64,000 bases of DNA from Kitasatospora sp. CB01950 (GCF_001905465.1 NZ_LISX01000004.1:1-64000); one strand, 5' to 3'; counted from the first letter of the stretch, positions 41,240-50,825 are shown. Notes: generated by a model from the sequence alone, not told the origin. Made by a program: numbers and translations.

Positions 41240-42189
41240 CGCGCGCTCTCCTCGTCGTCCTTGTCCTGCTCGCCGGTGATGGTCAGGAAGGCCTGCTCCA
41301 GGCCGAGGCTGGTGACCTCCAGCCCGCGCGGGTACAGGCCGGCCTTGTAGAGCGCGGCGACGCCCGCGTCGGCGTCGGTGGAGCGGATCCGGACCGTGTG
41401 CACGCCGTCGGTGCGGGTGCCGATGTCGAGTCCGACGGTGCCGGGCAGGGAGCGCAGCAGGGCCTCGTCGAGCCGGCCGCCGTCGGAGGGGTGCAGTTCG
41501 AAGCCGATCCGGCGGGCGCCGGCCTTGGCCTTGATCTCGGCGGAGGTGCCGTCGGCGATCAGTCGGCCCTTGTGCAGGACGAGGACGCGGTCGGCGATGG
41601 AGTCCGCCTCCTCCAGGTAGTGGGTGGCGAACAGCACGGTGCGGCCGGCGGCGGCCTGGGCGCGCATGGCGTCCCAGAACTGTCGGCGGACGGAGACGTC
41701 CATGCCGGTGGTGGGCTCGTCCAGCACGATCAGGTCGTTGGCGCCGGCCACCGCGAGGGCGAACCGGACGCGCTGTTCCTGGCCGCCGGAGAGCTTGTCG
41801 ACGCGGCGGTCGGCGATCTCGGTGATGCCGGCGGTCGTCAGCACCTCGTCGGGCGTGTGGCCCTTGGGGTGCACCTTGCAGGCGAGGGTGACCAGTTCGC
41901 GGACCTTGACGTCGCTCATCAGGCCGCCGCTCTGCAGCATCGCGCCGACCCGGCCGGAGGTGATCGCGTCGCGCGGGGCGCCGCCGAACAGTTCGACGGT
42001 GCCGCTGTCGGGTTCGCGCAGGCCGAGCAGCAGGTCGAGGCTGCTGGACTTGCCGGCGCCGTTCGGGCCGAGCAGGGCGACGGTCTCGCCCGGCCGCAGG
42101 ACCAGGTCGAGCCCGTTCACCGCCTTCACCCGGCCGTAGTTCTTGCTGACGTTCCGGAAGGCCGCGACCTCCCCCGTTCCCGTACCCAT
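41236..42189 (-). CDS. ABC exporter ATP-binding protein
   Basis: 317 residues. Walker A GPNGAGKSS, Q-loop MLQSGG, signature LSGGQEQRV, Walker B LIVLDEPTTGMD and H-loop ATHYLEE, followed by a C-terminal DrrA-like domain. First gene of the unit ATPase-permease-kinase-regulator. The ATG at 42189 has GAGAG/GGGAC upstream. Confidence 0.93.
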   Translation of the reverse strand: MGTGTGEVAAFRNVSKNYGRVKAVNGLDLVLRPGETVALLGPNGAGKSSSLDLLLGLREPDSGTVELFGGAPRDAITSGRVGAMLQSGGLMSDVKVRELVTLACKVHPKGHTPDEVLTTAGITEIADRRVDKLSGGQEQRVRFALAVAGANDLIVLDEPTTGMDVSVRRQFWDAMRAQAAAGRTVLFATHYLEEADSIADRVLVLHKGRLIADGTSAEIKAKAGARRIGFELHPSDGGRLDEALLRSLPGTVGLDIGTRTDGVHTVRIRSTDADAGVAALYKAGLYPRGLEVTSLGLEQAFLTITGEQDKDDEESAR

Positions 42190-42310
42190 CTGTCTCTCAG
42201 TCCCTTCGGAGCCGTTTCTCTGCGACTCCTCAAGACTCCTCGGAACGGGGGTGTCGGCGGCAGTGTGCACCGTCGTGACGTCCGCATGACGGATGTCACG
42301 GGCGCACCCG

Positions 42311-44428
42311 TTACGCCATGCCCAGGGCGTCCTTCAGGAAGCGCACCTGGAGCAGCAGCAGGTTCTCGGCGACGTCCTCCTGCGGCGTCATGTGGGTGAC
42401 CCCGGACAGCGGCAGCACGGTGTGCGGGCGGCCGGCGGCGAGCAGCGCGGTGGACAGCCGCAGGCTGTGCGCGACGACGACGTTGTCGTCGGCCAGGCCG
42501 TGCACGATCATCAGCGGTCGGCGCAGCGAAGGCGCCAGCGCCACCACGGAGTTGGCCTGGTACGCCTCCGGCTCCACCGCGGGGTCGCCGTAGTAGCGCT
42601 CGGTGTAGTGGGTGTCGTACAGGTCGTGCTCGGTGACGGGCGCGCCGGCCACCGCGGCGTGGAACACGTCGGGTTCGCGGAGCACGGCGGCGGCGGCCAG
42701 GTAGCCGCCGTAGGACCAGCCGCGGATGGCGACCCGGCCGAGGTCGAGCGGGAACTCCTCGGCGAGCGCGTGCAGCGCGTCGACCTGGTCGGTGACGGTG
42801 ATCTCGGCGGTGCGCCGGTTGATGGACTTCTCCCAGGCGGGGCTGTGCCCGGGGGTGCCGCGCCCGTCGGCGACGATCACCGCGAAGCCCTGGTCGGCGA
42901 ACCACTGCGAGGTCAGGTGCGGGTTGTGGGCCTGCACCACGCGCTGCCCGTGCGGGCCGCCGTACGGGTCCATCAGCACCGGCAACTGCCCGTCGGTGTC
43001 CGGGTCGTAGCCGGTGGGAAGCAGCACCGCGCAGGGGATCCGCCGCTCGCCGGCGAACCGGAACAGCGGGCGGGCGGTCAGCAGCGGGGTGGCCGCGTGG
43101 GAGGCGATCACCAGCGGTTCGGCGCCGTCCCGCAGCACCTGGACGACGGTGCCGGGGCGGAGCGGGTCGGCGGTGGTGAGCACGGTGGTGCCGCCGCCGC
43201 GCACTGCGCCGAGCGCGCCGTCGCCGAGCTCTCGCACGCCGTCCGGGCCGTACGCGAAGACGCCGAGCCAGCCGGGCGCGCGGCGCTCGAACTCGGCGGC
43301 GCCGCAGGAGGCCGAGAACAGCACCTGCTCGGCGTCCACCCCGAGCACCGCGCGGACGTGCAACTCGGCGTCGGTGACGGCCTGTTCGCCGATCATCAGG
43401 ACCCGGACGCCGTCCTGGTCGGCGATCCGCACCAGCTGCCCGTCGGTGCGCCGCACCGGGACGCCGTCGAACAGCTCCAGCCAGTCCTCGTCCCGCTCGG
43501 CGAGCAGCACGGTGGTCGCGCCGGTGCTCGGCTCGACCTCAAGCACCAGCTGTTCGCGCTGGTCACGGGCCTGCACCTGGAGCAGCGGCAGGCCGCCGGC
43601 CGACCAGTGCACGCGGGCCAGGTACGGGTAGGCGGCGCGGTCCCAGCGGATCTCGGTGCGGGTGCCGTCCAGGCCGAGCAGCCAGAGGCCGACCTCGGCG
43701 TTGGGGGTGCCGGCCGCGGGGTAGGCGATCTCGACCGGCGGTCGCTGGGGGTTGGCGGGGTCGGCGATCCACCAGCGGCGCACCGGCGTGTCGTCGACCC
43801 GGGCGGCGAGCAGCGCGCTGCCGTCGGGGGCCCACCAGTGGCCGCGGTCGCGGCCCATCTCCTCCTGCGCGACGAACTCGGCCTGCCCCCAGGTCACGTT
43901 CTCGCCGTCGGGCCCGGCGAGCAGCCGGTCGCCGCTGCCGTCGAGGGCGGTCACCCGCAGCTCGCCACCCGGCGTGGCATAGCCGACGTGGCTGCCGTCC
44001 GGGCTCGGCCGCGGGTCCAACAGCGGTGCGGCGGAGGGAAGTTCACGCGCCTCGCCGGTCTCCACGTCGACCGCGAACAGCCGGCCGGAGAGGACGAACA
44101 CCGCGGCACGCCCGGCGGCGTCCAGGGCGTAGCCGACGATTCCGGCGGAGGTCTCCCGGCTGCGTTCACGGCGGGCCTTCTCGGCGGCGGACAGCTCCTC
44201 GGCGCCGCCGCCGAGCAGCACCGCCGGGTCGGCGAGCACGGTCTCGACACCGGTCGCGACGTCCAGGCTCCACAGCAGGTTGGCGGGCGCGTCGACGCCG
44301 CGGGAGCGCAGGAACAGCACCCGGGCGCCGTCCGGGGAGACGGTGAACGACCGGGGCGCGCCGGTGGTGAACCGGTTGGTGCGCGCGTACTGCCGGGGGA
44401 AGGTGTCGTGCGGCTTCTCGGTGGTCAT
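42311..44428 (-). CDS. S9 family prolyl oligopeptidase (DPP-IV-like)
   Basis: 705 residues without signal peptide. An N-terminal beta-propeller (DPP-IV N-terminal domain, about 30-440) and a C-terminal alpha/beta-hydrolase domain: GWSYGGYLA carries the nucleophile Ser, HGLADDNVVV the Asp, and GVTHMT the His. A Glu-containing EEMGRDRGHWW motif in the propeller fits the pocket that holds the peptide N-terminus in DPP-IV enzymes. Probably trims Xaa-Pro dipeptides in the cytoplasm. Leaderless start. Confidence 0.93.
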   Translation of the reverse strand: MTTEKPHDTFPRQYARTNRFTTGAPRSFTVSPDGARVLFLRSRGVDAPANLLWSLDVATGVETVLADPAVLLGGGAEELSAAEKARRERSRETSAGIVGYALDAAGRAAVFVLSGRLFAVDVETGEARELPSAAPLLDPRPSPDGSHVGYATPGGELRVTALDGSGDRLLAGPDGENVTWGQAEFVAQEEMGRDRGHWWAPDGSALLAARVDDTPVRRWWIADPANPQRPPVEIAYPAAGTPNAEVGLWLLGLDGTRTEIRWDRAAYPYLARVHWSAGGLPLLQVQARDQREQLVLEVEPSTGATTVLLAERDEDWLELFDGVPVRRTDGQLVRIADQDGVRVLMIGEQAVTDAELHVRAVLGVDAEQVLFSASCGAAEFERRAPGWLGVFAYGPDGVRELGDGALGAVRGGGTTVLTTADPLRPGTVVQVLRDGAEPLVIASHAATPLLTARPLFRFAGERRIPCAVLLPTGYDPDTDGQLPVLMDPYGGPHGQRVVQAHNPHLTSQWFADQGFAVIVADGRGTPGHSPAWEKSINRRTAEITVTDQVDALHALAEEFPLDLGRVAIRGWSYGGYLAAAAVLREPDVFHAAVAGAPVTEHDLYDTHYTERYYGDPAVEPEAYQANSVVALAPSLRRPLMIVHGLADDNVVVAHSLRLSTALLAAGRPHTVLPLSGVTHMTPQEDVAENLLLLQVRFLKDALGMA

Positions 44429-44435
44429 GGCGCCG

Positions 44436-44441
44436 AGACTA
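44436..44441 (-). promoter_or_regulatory. -10 box of a leaderless promoter (S9 peptidase)
   Basis: TAGTCT on the minus strand, seven bases before the ATG at 44428; no ribosome site. Confidence 0.6.
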
Positions 44442-44673
44442 AGCCCTGCCCGGCCGGCCCCTCACTCGTACGGCGCAGCCGTCCCGAACCGCGACGTACG
44501 GCCGTTCGGACCGCCCCTGACCGGGGGCGCTGTACCCGAACGAGGCCGTCGCGACACCCCGGGGAGGCTCACGGAACGTCACCCTCCGGTCACCGATCGG
44601 GTATCTGTTGACCATCGTTCGCCCGCTGCCCCTCCCCCGGGGGCGGCGCACCCGAGGAAGGGTGTGAGCCGTC

Positions 44674-44868
44674 ATGGCTTTGTCCGTCTCCGTCGCTGTC
44701 CTGATGCTGTTCGTGGTCTGGCTCCTGGTCCGCCGGTCCGGCCTGAAACTCGGCCACGCGCTGGTGTGCACCCTGCTGGGCTTCTATTTGGCGTCCAGCT
44801 CGGTCGCGCCGTCGATCCAGGAGGTGACGGCCAACCTGGCCGGGATGATCAACAGCCTGAGGCTCTGA
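44674..44868 (+). CDS. Small membrane protein, unknown function
   Basis: 64 residues: a membrane helix at about 3-19, a basic turn (RRSGLKLGH), a second helix at about 27-42 and a short amphipathic tail. The pattern MALSVSV ... LKLxHAxVC ... [10 protein letters not shown] is conserved in small streptomycete proteins as far as I recall, with no function. GAGGAAGGG lies upstream of the ATG. It precedes mshB, which has its own leaderless promoter. Confidence 0.72.
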   Translation: MALSVSVAVLMLFVVWLLVRRSGLKLGHALVCTLLGFYLASSSVAPSIQEVTANLAGMINSLRL

Positions 44869-44922
44869 GCGCCGCCCGCGTGCCGCCACGGCCTGTCCGG
44901 GGAGTCCGCTCCGGGCAGGCCG

Positions 44923-44928
44923 TAAGCT
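44923..44928 (+). promoter_or_regulatory. -10 box of a leaderless promoter (mshB)
   Basis: TAAGCT with seven bases to the ATG at 44936; no ribosome site. Confidence 0.55.
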
Positions 44929-44935
44929 GCCGGGC

Positions 44936-45844
44936 ATGACCTCCGTACCCCCGGCCGACGAGCGCGGGCTGCTGCTGGTGCACGCCCACCCCGACGACGA
45001 GTCGATCAACAACGGCTCCACCATGGCGCGGTACGCCGCCGAGGGCGTCCGGGTCACGCTGGTGACCTGCACCCTGGGCGAGGGCGGTGAGGTGATCCCG
45101 CCGGAGCTCGCCCACCTGGCGCAGGACCGGGACAACACCCTCGGCGCCCACCGGATCGGCGAACTGGCCTCCGCGATGCGCGAGTTGGGGGTCACCGACC
45201 ATCGCTTCCTGGGCGGCGCGGGCCGCTACCGGGACTCCGGGATGATGGGCGTGCGGGACAACCACGACCCGTCCTGCTTCTGGCAGGCCGACGTGGACGA
45301 GGCGGCCGGCCACCTGGTCGCGGTGATCCGCGAGGTCCGCCCGCAGGTGCTGGTGACGTACGACGAGCAGGGCGGCTACGGCCACCCCGACCACATCCAG
45401 GCGCACCGGGTGGCGCTGCGCGGCTACCGGCTGGCCGCCGACCCGGCCTTCCGCCCGGAGCTCGGCGAGCCCTGGCAGGTCGCCAAGGTCTACTACAACC
45501 GGATGCCCCGCTCGGTGATCGAGGCCGGGCTGCGCCGGACGGCCGCCGAGGCCCCGTTCAAGGGCGCCGCGCCGGTCGACCAGATCCCCGGCGTGGTGGA
45601 CGACCGGGTGGTCACCACGGCGCTCGACAACGCCGCGCACGCCGGTGCGAAGGCCGCCGCGATGCGGGCGCACGCGACCCAGATCGTGGTGGACGGGCAG
45701 CACTTCGCGCTCAGCAACGACCTGGGCCAGCCGCTGCTGGCCACGGAGTACTACGAGCTGGTCCACGGCGCGCTCGGCCCTGGCGGCCCTGGCGGCCCGG
45801 AGAGCGACCTGTTCGCCGGAGTGGCGACCGGGGTGGCCCGGTGA
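44936..45844 (+). CDS. mshB: MshB: GlcNAc-Ins deacetylase (mycothiol synthesis)
   Basis: 302-residue zinc enzyme that removes acetate from N-acetylglucosaminyl-inositol, the second step of mycothiol synthesis. AHPDDE at 17-22 supplies His18 and Asp21 (ligand) and Asp20 (base); GYGHPDH supplies the third ligand, His153. The long loop with [13 protein letters not shown] is typical of MshB rather than the conjugate amidase Mca. The GTGA overlap with the next gene couples their translation. Its presence marks the organism as a mycothiol-using actinobacterium. Confidence 0.95.
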   Translation: MTSVPPADERGLLLVHAHPDDESINNGSTMARYAAEGVRVTLVTCTLGEGGEVIPPELAHLAQDRDNTLGAHRIGELASAMRELGVTDHRFLGGAGRYRDSGMMGVRDNHDPSCFWQADVDEAAGHLVAVIREVRPQVLVTYDEQGGYGHPDHIQAHRVALRGYRLAADPAFRPELGEPWQVAKVYYNRMPRSVIEAGLRRTAAEAPFKGAAPVDQIPGVVDDRVVTTALDNAAHAGAKAAAMRAHATQIVVDGQHFALSNDLGQPLLATEYYELVHGALGPGGPGGPESDLFAGVATGVAR

Positions 45845-46296
45845 AGTTCCTGCACCCCTTCCTCGGCAGCCGCGAGGACCGCCTGGCCGAGCCGCTCCCG
45901 CCGCGCGGCGTCCGGATCGGCCTCTACGCGGTGCTGTTCCTGCTGGGCGCGGCGCTCTCCGCCTGCGGAGCTTTCGTGCAGGCCCTGTGGCCGCCGGTGG
46001 GCGTGCTGCTGGCCCTGCTGGCCTGCCTCGGCCTGTTCTACGGCGGCCTGCGGGTGACCGGCACCAAGCTCGGCGCGGGCGTGCCGCTGGCCGGCTGGTT
46101 CGTGGTGCTGGCGGTGCTGCTGGCGCCCCGTCCGGAGGGCGACGTGGTGCTTGCCGCGACCGCGAGCGCGTACGCCTACCTGTTCGGCGGCTCGATGCTC
46201 GGCGTGGTGTGCGCGACCCTGCCGACCCGCTCCGGGTTCCTGTTCGGCGTACCGGCGCCGGAGCCCCGACGGACTGTCAAGGACGGCGACCGCTAG
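45841..46296 (+). CDS. DUF6113-like membrane protein
   Basis: 151 residues with four membrane helices (about 26-46, 49-69, 80-97 and 102-124) and a basic tail. I place it with the streptomycete DUF6113 proteins that follow mshB; the function is unknown. The GTG overlaps the mshB stop by four bases, so it is translated with MshB. Confidence 0.8.
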   Translation: MKFLHPFLGSREDRLAEPLPPRGVRIGLYAVLFLLGAALSACGAFVQALWPPVGVLLALLACLGLFYGGLRVTGTKLGAGVPLAGWFVVLAVLLAPRPEGDVVLAATASAYAYLFGGSMLGVVCATLPTRSGFLFGVPAPEPRRTVKDGDR

Positions 46297-46583
46297 CCCC
46301 ATACCGGGGGGATTCGGACCATTGGGATCCTCCGGTCGTCCGACGGGGCGGATTCGCAGTCGGTATGGTGGTGCCTCGGCGGGCCACCCCCACCGTCCGG
46401 CCCTCGTGGGCAGGACGGTACCTTCGGCACCACTCGCGTGACGGGGCGTTGCCGCAGCCGACATGTGAACAGCTGATGTCCCCGGGGCCGTTCGGCCCGC
46501 ACGCCGCCGTACGGCGGCCCGACCCGCCCCATACGCAGCGGACGGCCCAGCCGGCCCGGCCGCGAACCCGGAGCAGAGCAGCA

Positions 46584-48842
46584 TTGAGCAGCCGCGAATC
46601 TGACAACGCCCACCCGCAGCCCCGCCGCGGCGCACCCGACGCGTATCCGTCGGGCACCCCGCCGTACGGCACCGGCCTGCCCGGTGGGCTTCCGGACCCG
46701 GCCGCCGCCGCACGGACCGCTCCCGGCCCGCGCGCCGACGAGGCCGAGGTGCCGAAGACGGAGACCACGCTGACCACCCGGGTGCGGATCAACATCCCCG
46801 GGTCCCGGCCGATCCCGCCGGTCGTGGTGCAGAGCAAGGTCAAGGACGAGAAGGCCGCCGAGCCGGCCGGTCCGCGCCACCGCGGTGGGGCCGGCGACCC
46901 GGTGCTCGGCGTGATGGACGCCGGCCAGGGCCGCGCCGCGGCCACCCCGCCGAACCTGCCGCCGGAGTGGCAGGAGCCGGCCGCGCCGAAGGCCTCCGAG
47001 TCGGAGTCCACCGGCGAGTGGTTCAAGCCCCGGCAGAAGAGCCGTCAGGAGCCCGGCGCGGCACCCGCGCCGGCCGAGCGGACCGCCCCCGCGGCCCCGA
47101 TGGCGGGCGGCCCGGCGGGCGGCCCGGCCGAGCGCCCGCAGGCTGCCGCGCCGCGCCCGTCCGGGGCGCCCGCCTCGCCGTTCGCCCCGGCCGACCCGTT
47201 CGTCGCCGAGCAGCTGTCGCAGCAGACCCAGCAGATGCCGCTGCCCGGGCAGCAGCAGGCAATGGCGGGTCAGGACCCGTTCGCGGCGGCCGAGCAGCAG
47301 CCGCAGCAGCCGCAGCAGGCCGGACAGCAGCAGCCGATGGCCGCTCAGGACCCGTTCGCCGCGCAGCCGCAGGGCGCCGCGCCGCACCAGCACCCGCAGG
47401 GCGCACCGTTCAACGGCGCCCAGGACCCGTTCACGCCCCAGGCCCCGGGCGCGGCCCGTCCGCAGCGCGGCGGCGCGCCGGCCGGCCAGGGCGCCCCGTT
47501 CCCGGGCGGCCAGGGCCCGTTCGCGGCCCAGCCGGCCGCCGGCGCCCCGGGCGCGGAGCCGGAGGACACCCAGATCGGCGGCTTCGACCCGATCACCGGC
47601 GAGGAGCCGCCCGCGGGCGGTGCGATAGCCGCTGACCCGCCGACCACCCAGCTGTTCCTGAACGCCGCGCAGCCGCCGCAGCGTCAGACCCCGGGCCAGG
47701 ATGCTGCCGACCGCCCCCGCCCGGCGGCCGGCAACGGCAACGGCGGCGGCCGTTTCGCCGACCTGCCCGAGGCCCAGCCGTTCCCCGGCGGCCCGCGGGC
47801 GGCGACGCCCAAGCGCGCGGTCCCGAACGACCCGCCGCCGCCGGTGGAGGAGGACGACGACGAGCCCGCGCCGAAGGCCGCCAAGCGCGGCGGCGGCCGC
47901 CTCAAGAAGCTGATGGTGACGGGCGTCGGCGGCGTGATCTTCCTGGGCGCGGCGGCGTACGGCGCGGGCCTGATGATGAACCAGTCCGACATCCCGAAGG
48001 GCACCACGGTGCTCGGCACGGACATCGGCGGCGACTCCCGCGACCAGGCGGTGACGGCGCTGGACGGTTCGGTCGGCAAGGCCGGGCTGCAGCCGCTGCG
48101 GCTGAAGATCGGCGAGCAGTCGGTGACTCTGGACCCGGCCAGCGCCGGTCTGAGCTTCGACACCACGGCGACCGTGGACGGCCTGACCAAGCACAGCTAC
48201 AACCCGGTCGAGGTGCTCTCCTCGCTGACCGGCGGCGGCAAGGCCGTCGAGCCGCAGGTGCGGGTGGACAAGGCGAAGCTGAAGGCGGCGCTGGACGACC
48301 TGGCCGCGAAGTCCGGGCAGGGCCTGCAGGAGGGCTACGTCCGCTTCACCGAGACCAGCACCGAGGTGGTGCCGGGCAAGGCCGGGCAGGGGCTGGACTC
48401 CTCCTCGGCCGCCGACAAGGTCGAGCAGGCCTACCGGGACCGCGCGGCCGGCAAGCCGGACGCCGAGGTGACGCTGCCGCTGACGGACGCCCAGCCGAAG
48501 GTCGGCGAGGACGCCCTGAAGGCGGCCGCGAGCACCCTCGGCAAGCAGGTGCTGAACGGCAACGTCATCATCAGCGCGGGCCCCGGCGCCAAGCCGGTGC
48601 AGTTCACCTTCGGCGGCAAGACCGCGGCGAAGGCCCTGGTGCTGGCCCCGGACGCGTCCGGCACGGTCACCCTGAAGTGGGACCTGGACGTTCTGGCCAC
48701 GTCCGTCGGCACCACCTTCGACAAGGTGAAGACCACCAAGAACGGCCAGCCGACGGCGATCACCGCGCAGGACGTGGCGGACGCGATCGGCCAGAGTATC
48801 GCCAAGACGGGCAAGGACCGGGCGTACAAGTTCCCGGCCTGA
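46584..48842 (+). CDS. Membrane-anchored peptidoglycan-binding-like protein with Pro/Gln-rich cytoplasmic arm
   Basis: 752 residues if started at the TTG 46584 (GGAG upstream). Residues 1-440 are disordered, Pro/Ala/Gln-rich, with repeated DPF motifs (about 198-315) and a basic stop-transfer RGGGRLKK. One membrane helix lies at about 443-465. The outside part contains repeats like PG_binding_4 (PKGTTVLGTDIGG ... LKIGEQSVTLDPASAGLSFD), which in other proteins precede a VanW domain; no VanW domain is present. It is probably a cell-wall-sensing or scaffold protein. An upstream in-frame ATG lacks a ribosome site, so the start is uncertain. Confidence 0.75.
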   Translation: MSSRESDNAHPQPRRGAPDAYPSGTPPYGTGLPGGLPDPAAAARTAPGPRADEAEVPKTETTLTTRVRINIPGSRPIPPVVVQSKVKDEKAAEPAGPRHRGGAGDPVLGVMDAGQGRAAATPPNLPPEWQEPAAPKASESESTGEWFKPRQKSRQEPGAAPAPAERTAPAAPMAGGPAGGPAERPQAAAPRPSGAPASPFAPADPFVAEQLSQQTQQMPLPGQQQAMAGQDPFAAAEQQPQQPQQAGQQQPMAAQDPFAAQPQGAAPHQHPQGAPFNGAQDPFTPQAPGAARPQRGGAPAGQGAPFPGGQGPFAAQPAAGAPGAEPEDTQIGGFDPITGEEPPAGGAIAADPPTTQLFLNAAQPPQRQTPGQDAADRPRPAAGNGNGGGRFADLPEAQPFPGGPRAATPKRAVPNDPPPPVEEDDDEPAPKAAKRGGGRLKKLMVTGVGGVIFLGAAAYGAGLMMNQSDIPKGTTVLGTDIGGDSRDQAVTALDGSVGKAGLQPLRLKIGEQSVTLDPASAGLSFDTTATVDGLTKHSYNPVEVLSSLTGGGKAVEPQVRVDKAKLKAALDDLAAKSGQGLQEGYVRFTETSTEVVPGKAGQGLDSSSAADKVEQAYRDRAAGKPDAEVTLPLTDAQPKVGEDALKAAASTLGKQVLNGNVIISAGPGAKPVQFTFGGKTAAKALVLAPDASGTVTLKWDLDVLATSVGTTFDKVKTTKNGQPTAITAQDVADAIGQSIAKTGKDRAYKFPA

Positions 48843-48917
48843 CCGGCCCGACCGGCCTGCCCCGGCTCATCGGGCCCACCGGCCCGATCGCCTGATTTAT
48901 CGTCAGCACCCGTACCC

Positions 48918-48947
48918 GGCCGGGGCTCCGCACGCGGAGCCCCGGCC
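48918..48947 (+). terminator. Terminator after the peptidoglycan-binding-like gene
   Basis: Perfect 14-bp stem GGCCGGGGCTCCGC/GCGGAGCCCCGGCC separated by only two bases. Confidence 0.75.
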
Positions 48948-49079
48948 TTCGGTCTGCTGGCGAGTCCTCGCCAATGGCGTCACAGAACGGGACAAACCGG
49001 TCCGCGGCACCGGGTGCCGCGACGCGTTATCAAGACTTGATCGGCCGCTGGTCGACAAGCTGATGTACCGGTACGCAAG

Positions 49080-50825
49080 ATGTGCCGCGTGCCGAGACCC
49101 ACCGTTCCACGTAGCCGCCACCTCCTCGCCCTGACCGCGTCGGTGGCAGCGCTGTCCTTCGCGCTGTGCTCCTGCGCCGGCTCCGGCGGTTCGGGCGGTG
49201 GTTCGGACGGGAGCCCGGCGGCGGCGACCGGCGGCGAGGCACCCCGGATGACCCAGCAGGCGCTGAACGCGAAGCCGCGCACGGCACTGCGCCAGGGCGG
49301 CACCCTGAACTGGGCGATCGACCAGTACTCCGGCCAGTGGAACCCGCTCCAGGCGGACGGTTCCGAGGCCTCCACCATCGACGTGATCAAGGCGCTGCTG
49401 CCGACCTTCTGGCGCTCCGACGCGGGTGGCACGCAGTCCCCGAACCCGGCCTACCTGACCGACGTGAAGAGCGAGCTCCGCCAAGGCAAGCAGACCGTGG
49501 TGTGGACGCTCAACCCGAAGGCCCACTGGTCCGACGGCACCCCGATCACCTGGCGCGACCTGCAGGCGGAGTGGCAGGCGCTGAGCGGCCAGGACCCGGC
49601 GTACCGGACCGCCTCCACCAACGGCTTCGACCAGGTGGAGAGCGTGGTCCGCGGCCAGGACGACCACCAGGCCGTGATGACCTTCCGGGAGCCGTACGCG
49701 GAGTGGCAGGCGATGTTCAACAACGCCGGCAACGCTCCGCTGCTGCCGGCGAAGTACATCGCCACCCCGGAGCTGTTCAACACCTCCTTCAAGGGCCGCT
49801 TCCCGGTCACCGCCGGCCCGTTCAAGGTGGAGCGGATGGACCCGGCGGCCCGCACCGTCACGGTGGTCGCCGACCCGGACTGGTGGGGCGACCGGCCGCT
49901 GCTGGACCGGATCGTCTTCAAGGCGCTGGACACCGGGAAGATGCCGCAGGCGTTCGCCGCCGGCGAGGTCGACTACTACAACAACGGGCCCAACGTCGAG
50001 GGCTACCGGACCATCAACTCCACTGCGGACGGCGAGGCCCGCCGGGCCGGCGGGCCGAACCTGCGGCACCTGGTGCTGAACGGCCGCAGCCCGCTGCTCG
50101 GCGACCCGAAGGTCCGTCAGGCGCTGATCATGGCGATCGACCGGGCCGAGATCACCCGGACCGACCTGACCGGCCTGGACTGGCCGTACGTCCCGATGAA
50201 CAACCACTTCCTGGTGCCGTCCCAGCACGGCTACCAGGACAACTCGAACGGCCTGAGCCGCTTCGACCCCGACGCCGCGAAGGCGTCCCTCGACTCGCTG
50301 GGCTGGAAGCTCGGGCCCTCGGGCGTCCGCACCAAGGACGGCAAGGAGCTGGCGCTGCGGTTCGTCGCGCCGGCCGACAACAACCTGGCCGCCAACGAGA
50401 GCGCGCTGGTCACCCGGATGCTGGGACAGGTCGGGGTGAAGGTCACGGTGCAGACCGTGCCGGCCGGCGACTTCTTCGACAGCTTCGTGAACAAGCACGA
50501 CTTCGACCTGACCGCGTTCGCGTTGATGGGCACCCCCTTCCCGGTCTCCAACTCGATCAGCACCTTCCAGCAGGACTCCGGCACCAACTGGTCGCAGGTC
50601 GGCAGCAAGGTGCTCGACCGGGCGATGGCGGACGCCGCCAAGGCCGACACCGCCGACGACGAGACGACGGCGCTCAACCGGGCCGACGCCGAGGCGTGGG
50701 AGGTGGCGGGACTGGTTCCGCTGTACCAGCGGCCTGCCATTTACGGCGTCCGCAAGAACATCGCCAACCTCGGCGCACCCGGGCTCGGCGACCTCGTCTA
50801 CGAGAACATCGGCCTACTGAAGTAA
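49080..50825 (+). CDS. LpqW-like lipoprotein, family 5 solute-binding fold
   Basis: 581 residues. A signal peptide with lipobox LCSC (Cys about 34), then a family 5 extracellular solute-binding domain (LNWAIDQYSGQWNPLQADG ... GRFPVTAGPFKVERMD ... GDPKVRQALIMAIDRAEI). It lacks adjoining permease genes of its own and lies in the mshB neighbourhood, like mycobacterial lpqW (Rv1166), which has this fold but steers PIM/lipomannan synthesis rather than transport. It could also feed the BldK importer downstream. The ATG has no ribosome site; a GTG three codons later is possible. Confidence 0.82.
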   Translation: MCRVPRPTVPRSRHLLALTASVAALSFALCSCAGSGGSGGGSDGSPAAATGGEAPRMTQQALNAKPRTALRQGGTLNWAIDQYSGQWNPLQADGSEASTIDVIKALLPTFWRSDAGGTQSPNPAYLTDVKSELRQGKQTVVWTLNPKAHWSDGTPITWRDLQAEWQALSGQDPAYRTASTNGFDQVESVVRGQDDHQAVMTFREPYAEWQAMFNNAGNAPLLPAKYIATPELFNTSFKGRFPVTAGPFKVERMDPAARTVTVVADPDWWGDRPLLDRIVFKALDTGKMPQAFAAGEVDYYNNGPNVEGYRTINSTADGEARRAGGPNLRHLVLNGRSPLLGDPKVRQALIMAIDRAEITRTDLTGLDWPYVPMNNHFLVPSQHGYQDNSNGLSRFDPDAAKASLDSLGWKLGPSGVRTKDGKELALRFVAPADNNLAANESALVTRMLGQVGVKVTVQTVPAGDFFDSFVNKHDFDLTAFALMGTPFPVSNSISTFQQDSGTNWSQVGSKVLDRAMADAAKADTADDETTALNRADAEAWEVAGLVPLYQRPAIYGVRKNIANLGAPGLGDLVYENIGLLK

